From contig CALFTN010000011.1 of the NCBI GenBank assembly GCA_937916395.1, positions 1 to 34,478 of the forward strand: a stretch of DNA of 34,478 nucleotides, read 5' to 3'. Under the pieces are notes generated by a model, which searched no databases, had not been told where the DNA came from, and saw only the letters and a list, made by a program, of their open reading frames with translations. The stretch comes from an uncultured Clostridia bacterium. Its GTDB lineage: Bacteria; Bacillota; Clostridia; Oscillospirales; Acutalibacteraceae. Within the stretch, counting starts at the first letter, position 1. Every line of letters starts with the position of its first letter. The position numbers and the translations under genes are program-made. Positions 31,485-34,478 of the stretch are shown piece by piece.

Positions 31485-33110
31485 TCATTTAACTGTTACA
31501 TCACAATATCTGCCGATTGTGAATTTTGTTTTTGGGTATTTCTGAAGTTTTCCTTCTATTGTAATACCGTCGAGCTCAACCTGGACGGTGTTACTTCTAT
31601 CTTTGTTGCCATCTATTTTTGATTCCATATACGACGTATAAGAGATGTTTTTGAAAACAACATTTTTAATTTCAAAATTTTCTGCTTCCTCGTCATAAAT
31701 TTTTACAAGAATCGGTCTGCCTTCATCACGGAAAATTTCAATATTTTCAAAAAGTACACCGTCAATACTGCCTTCTGTTTGCTCTGCTACAACAACAAGT
31801 GAGCCTATTCTGTCGTTATCCCAGACACCGTCACGGTAAATTACAGCACAGTCACGGAAGGTTATATCTGAAATCTTTTTGTTTACTTCACCTGTAATTC
31901 CAAAGCATCTTGCGTAGCCACCCCAGGAAATGCAATTTGTGAAGGTAACATTATTGCTATCCATTGTACCACCGAGAGCTTTAACCTCAAAGGTATCGTC
32001 AGCAACTCTGGCAAAGCAGTTATTTACTGTTACGTTGTGGCTGTTACATATTGCAAAGCCGTCGCAGTTACCACGGTTGCCAATAATATCTACATCATTA
32101 ATGGTAACATCTGTGCAACAATATGAAATAAATGACCATTCAGGTGAGTTTATAATTTTTACATCACGTACGTTTACGTTGTTGCAACTTGTAAAAACAA
32201 CGCCACGTCGCTCTCGTCTGTCAAGGCGGGTCATATCTATTACGCCTCTGCCCGCAAGTGTTATGTTATCACAGTTATAAAAATTAATAAATGGATATCT
32301 TGTAAGTCCAAAAGCGTTATCACCTGGAGCAGTAGGCTCAATATATTTGTTTTCATCTTCAGCACAGGTAATATCAAAAAGATGGTTTGCGATAATATAA
32401 GCGCCTTCTCTGAGATAAATTACAAGATTTTTGTGTCCGACAAGGTTAACGTAGTCATATTGATAAACACCTTTATCGAGAACCCAGACATTGTCTTCGC
32501 CGTATTTCTCTATGTATTCTGCAATTTCCTTGTCTTCATCAACCTTTTCACGAACCATAAGGGTGTAGCCGTAATATTGGTTAGCATCATTGAAAAGGAA
32601 AGTGTAATTGCCTGTCTTATTGATTGAAGCAGTAACAGTATTGTTTTCACAGCTTGCTGTTACGCCATTTTTTTCTGGTAGAACTATGGCATTATTTAAT
32701 TTTACATCGGCACCGGTTATTTCAATATTCAATGAAAAATCTGTGCTTGTATCAACATAAATTTCAGAAAATGAGTGAAGAGTTCCCGTGTCATCTACAC
32801 GAATGAAAACTACAGAAGCATAAACAGGAATTTCGGTATCATCTATTTTTACTGTATAGTAAGGTGATATTATAACACCATTAATGTCATCATATCCACC
32901 AGATTGAACGTATTCGGGAAGCTCAGCAGAAGCACGACCTACAAGCTCTTGCTCAGTAAGACCAGCCTCTTCAAGTGTAACAATAGCTTCGTCAGGATAT
33001 TGAAGATATGTAAACTTAGGGTTCATAATTTCAGGATTAGTAAGTACATTTGTAAAAAGAAGAGATAACGTTGTAAAAATTGTTAAAATGATTTGGACAA
33101 GATTTTGCAT
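31485..33110 (-). CDS. exported GH28-like parallel beta-helix protein
   Basis: This 541-aa protein starts with a signal-type segment (residues about 3-24, VQIILTIFTTLSLLFTNVLT). A beta-sandwich region (30-190) follows, then a right-handed beta-helix (about 215-490) with repeated N-x-(V/I)-T-(I/V) coils. It resembles polygalacturonase-type hydrolases: GNCDGFAIC (D350), then ADDTFEVK (D371, D372), placed like the NTDG and DD motifs of GH28, and R434 in DRIGS. The GHG motif is not evident, so it may be a related family (GH49- or GH110-like) or a different specificity. It is 18 bp downstream of the acetyltransferase gene with an AAAGGGG site. It ends near a long terminator. Confidence 0.7.
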   Translation of the reverse strand: MQNLVQIILTIFTTLSLLFTNVLTNPEIMNPKFTYLQYPDEAIVTLEEAGLTEQELVGRASAELPEYVQSGGYDDINGVIISPYYTVKIDDTEIPVYASVVFIRVDDTGTLHSFSEIYVDTSTDFSLNIEITGADVKLNNAIVLPEKNGVTASCENNTVTASINKTGNYTFLFNDANQYYGYTLMVREKVDEDKEIAEYIEKYGEDNVWVLDKGVYQYDYVNLVGHKNLVIYLREGAYIIANHLFDITCAEDENKYIEPTAPGDNAFGLTRYPFINFYNCDNITLAGRGVIDMTRLDRRERRGVVFTSCNNVNVRDVKIINSPEWSFISYCCTDVTINDVDIIGNRGNCDGFAICNSHNVTVNNCFARVADDTFEVKALGGTMDSNNVTFTNCISWGGYARCFGITGEVNKKISDITFRDCAVIYRDGVWDNDRIGSLVVVAEQTEGSIDGVLFENIEIFRDEGRPILVKIYDEEAENFEIKNVVFKNISYTSYMESKIDGNKDRSNTVQVELDGITIEGKLQKYPKTKFTIGRYCDVTVK

Positions 33111-33128
33111 AAGTTTTTCCCCTTTCTT

Positions 33129-34289
33129 TTAATGTGACCAGATACAATCTGCATAATGTGTAGGGCGGTGTGGGAATGCTTTGAAAAAGCTATTTGCATC
33201 AGTTTTGAGTTCTACACCATCTATGTAAATAGCAGTTTCTGCTGTGTGACCCTCACCACAGAGCAACAATTTTGCTGCAGCAGGAGCTGTGAGTGAAATA
33301 TCATAGTCACCACTATCTCTTTTAGTAACCGTTGCTTTGCCATTTTTATATTCTACGTCAAAAATGCCTTTGTTTTGCTCCAGATTATCAAGACTTAATA
33401 TGCTGAATTTACCATGTTCTTCAGGATATAAATTGTTTTCAAGCAGTTTTTTCAGGTTGTATATTCTTGCCGCAAAGCCACCATTGTATTTATAATTTGT
33501 ACCATCTATTCTGTCTGCAAAACACGAAAATGGTGAGCCGGTGTATTGCCTTTTTACAATTAAGCTTTTTACCAAGCCATCGTAGTTGCGTAAAAAGCCG
33601 AGAATTCCTAAAAGTGCATCAGGTGATAGCACATATAATTCTTCAACAATAAGACTATCAGGGCGTTTAACAGTAAAACGAGCAAATCCATCTGCTTCGT
33701 TAGAAGAGTTACGGTGAATATATGTGTAATCCACATTTTCTAAAGGTGTTTTACAAAACTGTCTTTTATCGTCCCTCATAACCATAAGGTTTTCTTTTTT
33801 TGCACATTTGTTGTAAAGCTCACACAGTTCTTCAAACTGTTCACCATTATAAAGCTCTACATCATTGTTACGTGCTACGAAAGAGAGCTTTTCGAATGGT
33901 ACTTCTATTTCGAAAGTAGGGTTGAGATTTGCAAATCCGAATTTCTCATAATAAGAAATTGAAAAAGGATGAAGAAAGCCGATTGTTATATCATTTTTAA
34001 CGGCAGTTTTCCCTATTTCATCAAAGAGGGCTCTGACACCACCCATTCTGCGATATTCAGGCTGACTGCATATTCCATCGAGATGAAGTGTGTTAATAAG
34101 ATTACCACAATAGTTGCATTTGTAATTATAAACTTCTGCACCAGCAATAAGTTTATTGTTATAAAATGCACCAAGAATCGGCATCTCAACTTTGTTATCT
34201 ACTTCTTTATCAAACTTCCAAATAAATGATGCGGCAGATACTTTGAGATAATCTGTTGCTTCTTCGGGTTTTAGATATCTTACTTCCAT
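33129..34289 (-). CDS. Eis-like GNAT N-acetyltransferase
   Basis: This 386-aa protein has the three-part Eis plan. A first GNAT domain has the acetyl-CoA motif ICSQPEYRRMGGVRALF (73-89) and YEKFGF (114-119). A second GNAT-like domain spans about 130-280, and an SCP2-like C-terminal domain about 290-386 ends in HYADCIWSH. Eis proteins acetylate amines on aminoglycosides, peptides or polyamines; the substrate here cannot be read. AGGAGAAGG precedes the ATG. It is first in an operon with the exported beta-helix protein, an unusual pairing. Confidence 0.85.
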   Translation of the reverse strand: MEVRYLKPEEATDYLKVSAASFIWKFDKEVDNKVEMPILGAFYNNKLIAGAEVYNYKCNYCGNLINTLHLDGICSQPEYRRMGGVRALFDEIGKTAVKNDITIGFLHPFSISYYEKFGFANLNPTFEIEVPFEKLSFVARNNDVELYNGEQFEELCELYNKCAKKENLMVMRDDKRQFCKTPLENVDYTYIHRNSSNEADGFARFTVKRPDSLIVEELYVLSPDALLGILGFLRNYDGLVKSLIVKRQYTGSPFSCFADRIDGTNYKYNGGFAARIYNLKKLLENNLYPEEHGKFSILSLDNLEQNKGIFDVEYKNGKATVTKRDSGDYDISLTAPAAAKLLLCGEGHTAETAIYIDGVELKTDANSFFKAFPHRPTHYADCIWSH

Positions 34290-34318
34290 AAGCCTTCTCC
34301 TAATGTGTTATGTTATTT

Positions 34319-34346
34319 ATTATATCATTCTTTGTAAAAAATTCAA
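34319..34346 (-). promoter_or_regulatory. promoter for the GNAT/beta-helix operon
   Basis: TTGAAT (34346-34341), a 16-base spacer and TATAAT (34324-34319) on the minus strand. Confidence 0.65.
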
Positions 34347-34424
34347 TAATTTAATTTCTCTATTTACTTTTTCTTCTCCTCGATATAATAAAAAATGAAT
34401 TATCTCTATACAGGAGAAAAGTTT

Positions 34425-34478
34425 ATGTCAAAATTAAGAGTTGCACTTATTGGTTGGTGGTATTGCTGTGGAAGCCAC
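34425..34478 (+). pseudogene. start of a Gfo/Idh/MocA-type oxidoreductase, apparent frameshift
   Basis: AGGAGAA before the ATG at 34425 begins MSKLRVALIG, the first strand of a Rossmann NAD-binding fold. The frame then reads WWYCCGSH. If one base were added at about 34455-34457 the reading would be ALIGxGGIAVEA, the GxGGIA motif of Gfo/Idh/MocA dehydrogenases. A one-base deletion is therefore likely, either real or an assembly error at the contig end. A -10-like TATAAT is at 34384-34389. Too little is visible for a firm family call. Confidence 0.5.

Overview
The window looks like chromosomal DNA of a low-GC, Gram-positive Clostridia-type anaerobe, probably an uncultured gut Oscillospirales or Christensenellales-like lineage. 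This is inferred from the AT-rich sequence, strong AGGAGG-type ribosome binding sites, consensus TTGACA-17-TATAAT promoters, DAP-type cell-wall genes, a GPH-family sugar transporter, a ferredoxin-tailed aldo/keto reductase and several small XRE regulators. I see no rRNA, tRNA, CRISPR array, insertion sequence, integrase or phage structural gene.

Layout. 1-160 is the end of diaminopimelate dehydrogenase. 161-628 holds a candidate type I toxin-antitoxin locus: a 25-residue hydrophobic peptide and an opposing small RNA with its own promoter and terminator. 629-5543 has a gamma-D-Glu-mDAP peptidase, a membrane-anchored glycerophosphodiesterase, a YfcE-like phosphodiesterase and a methyl-accepting chemotaxis protein. 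5557-10452 is the most unusual part. A leftward operon encodes a ClpX-like unfoldase whose C-terminal domain is repeated as two small stand-alone proteins, behind a leader with three tandem, translationally coupled mini-ORFs and hairpins. Facing away from it are two unrecognised genes that run 4 bp into a rhamnosidase.

10457-19794 is a scattered glycan-degradation region: GH78 alpha-L-rhamnosidase, GH36 alpha-galactosidase and GH92 alpha-mannosidase, none with a signal peptide. Between them lie an aldo/keto reductase with two 4Fe-4S motifs and an XRE regulator with a helical C-terminus. 19904-21510 is an ECF sigma factor, a membrane anti-sigma-like protein and a small four-cysteine protein. 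21543-23948 has a DUF3990/XRE toxin-antitoxin pair with visible operators, a small membrane protein and another XRE regulator. 24072-26219 is a GPH transporter with a long charged cytoplasmic tail.

26256-31425 contains a CapA-like/SGNH hydrolase pair, then a PatB-type C-S lyase followed by two peptidase-E-like (S51) proteins and a nucleosidase. 31485-34289 is an operon of an Eis-like acetyltransferase and an exported GH28-like beta-helix protein. The window ends in the first codons of what looks like a Gfo/Idh/MocA oxidoreductase with an apparent one-base deletion. Most genes are separated by clear bidirectional hairpin terminators, so the transcription units are short. The sugar-acting genes plausibly degrade imported plant or host glycan fragments in the cytoplasm, but no single polysaccharide locus is evident.
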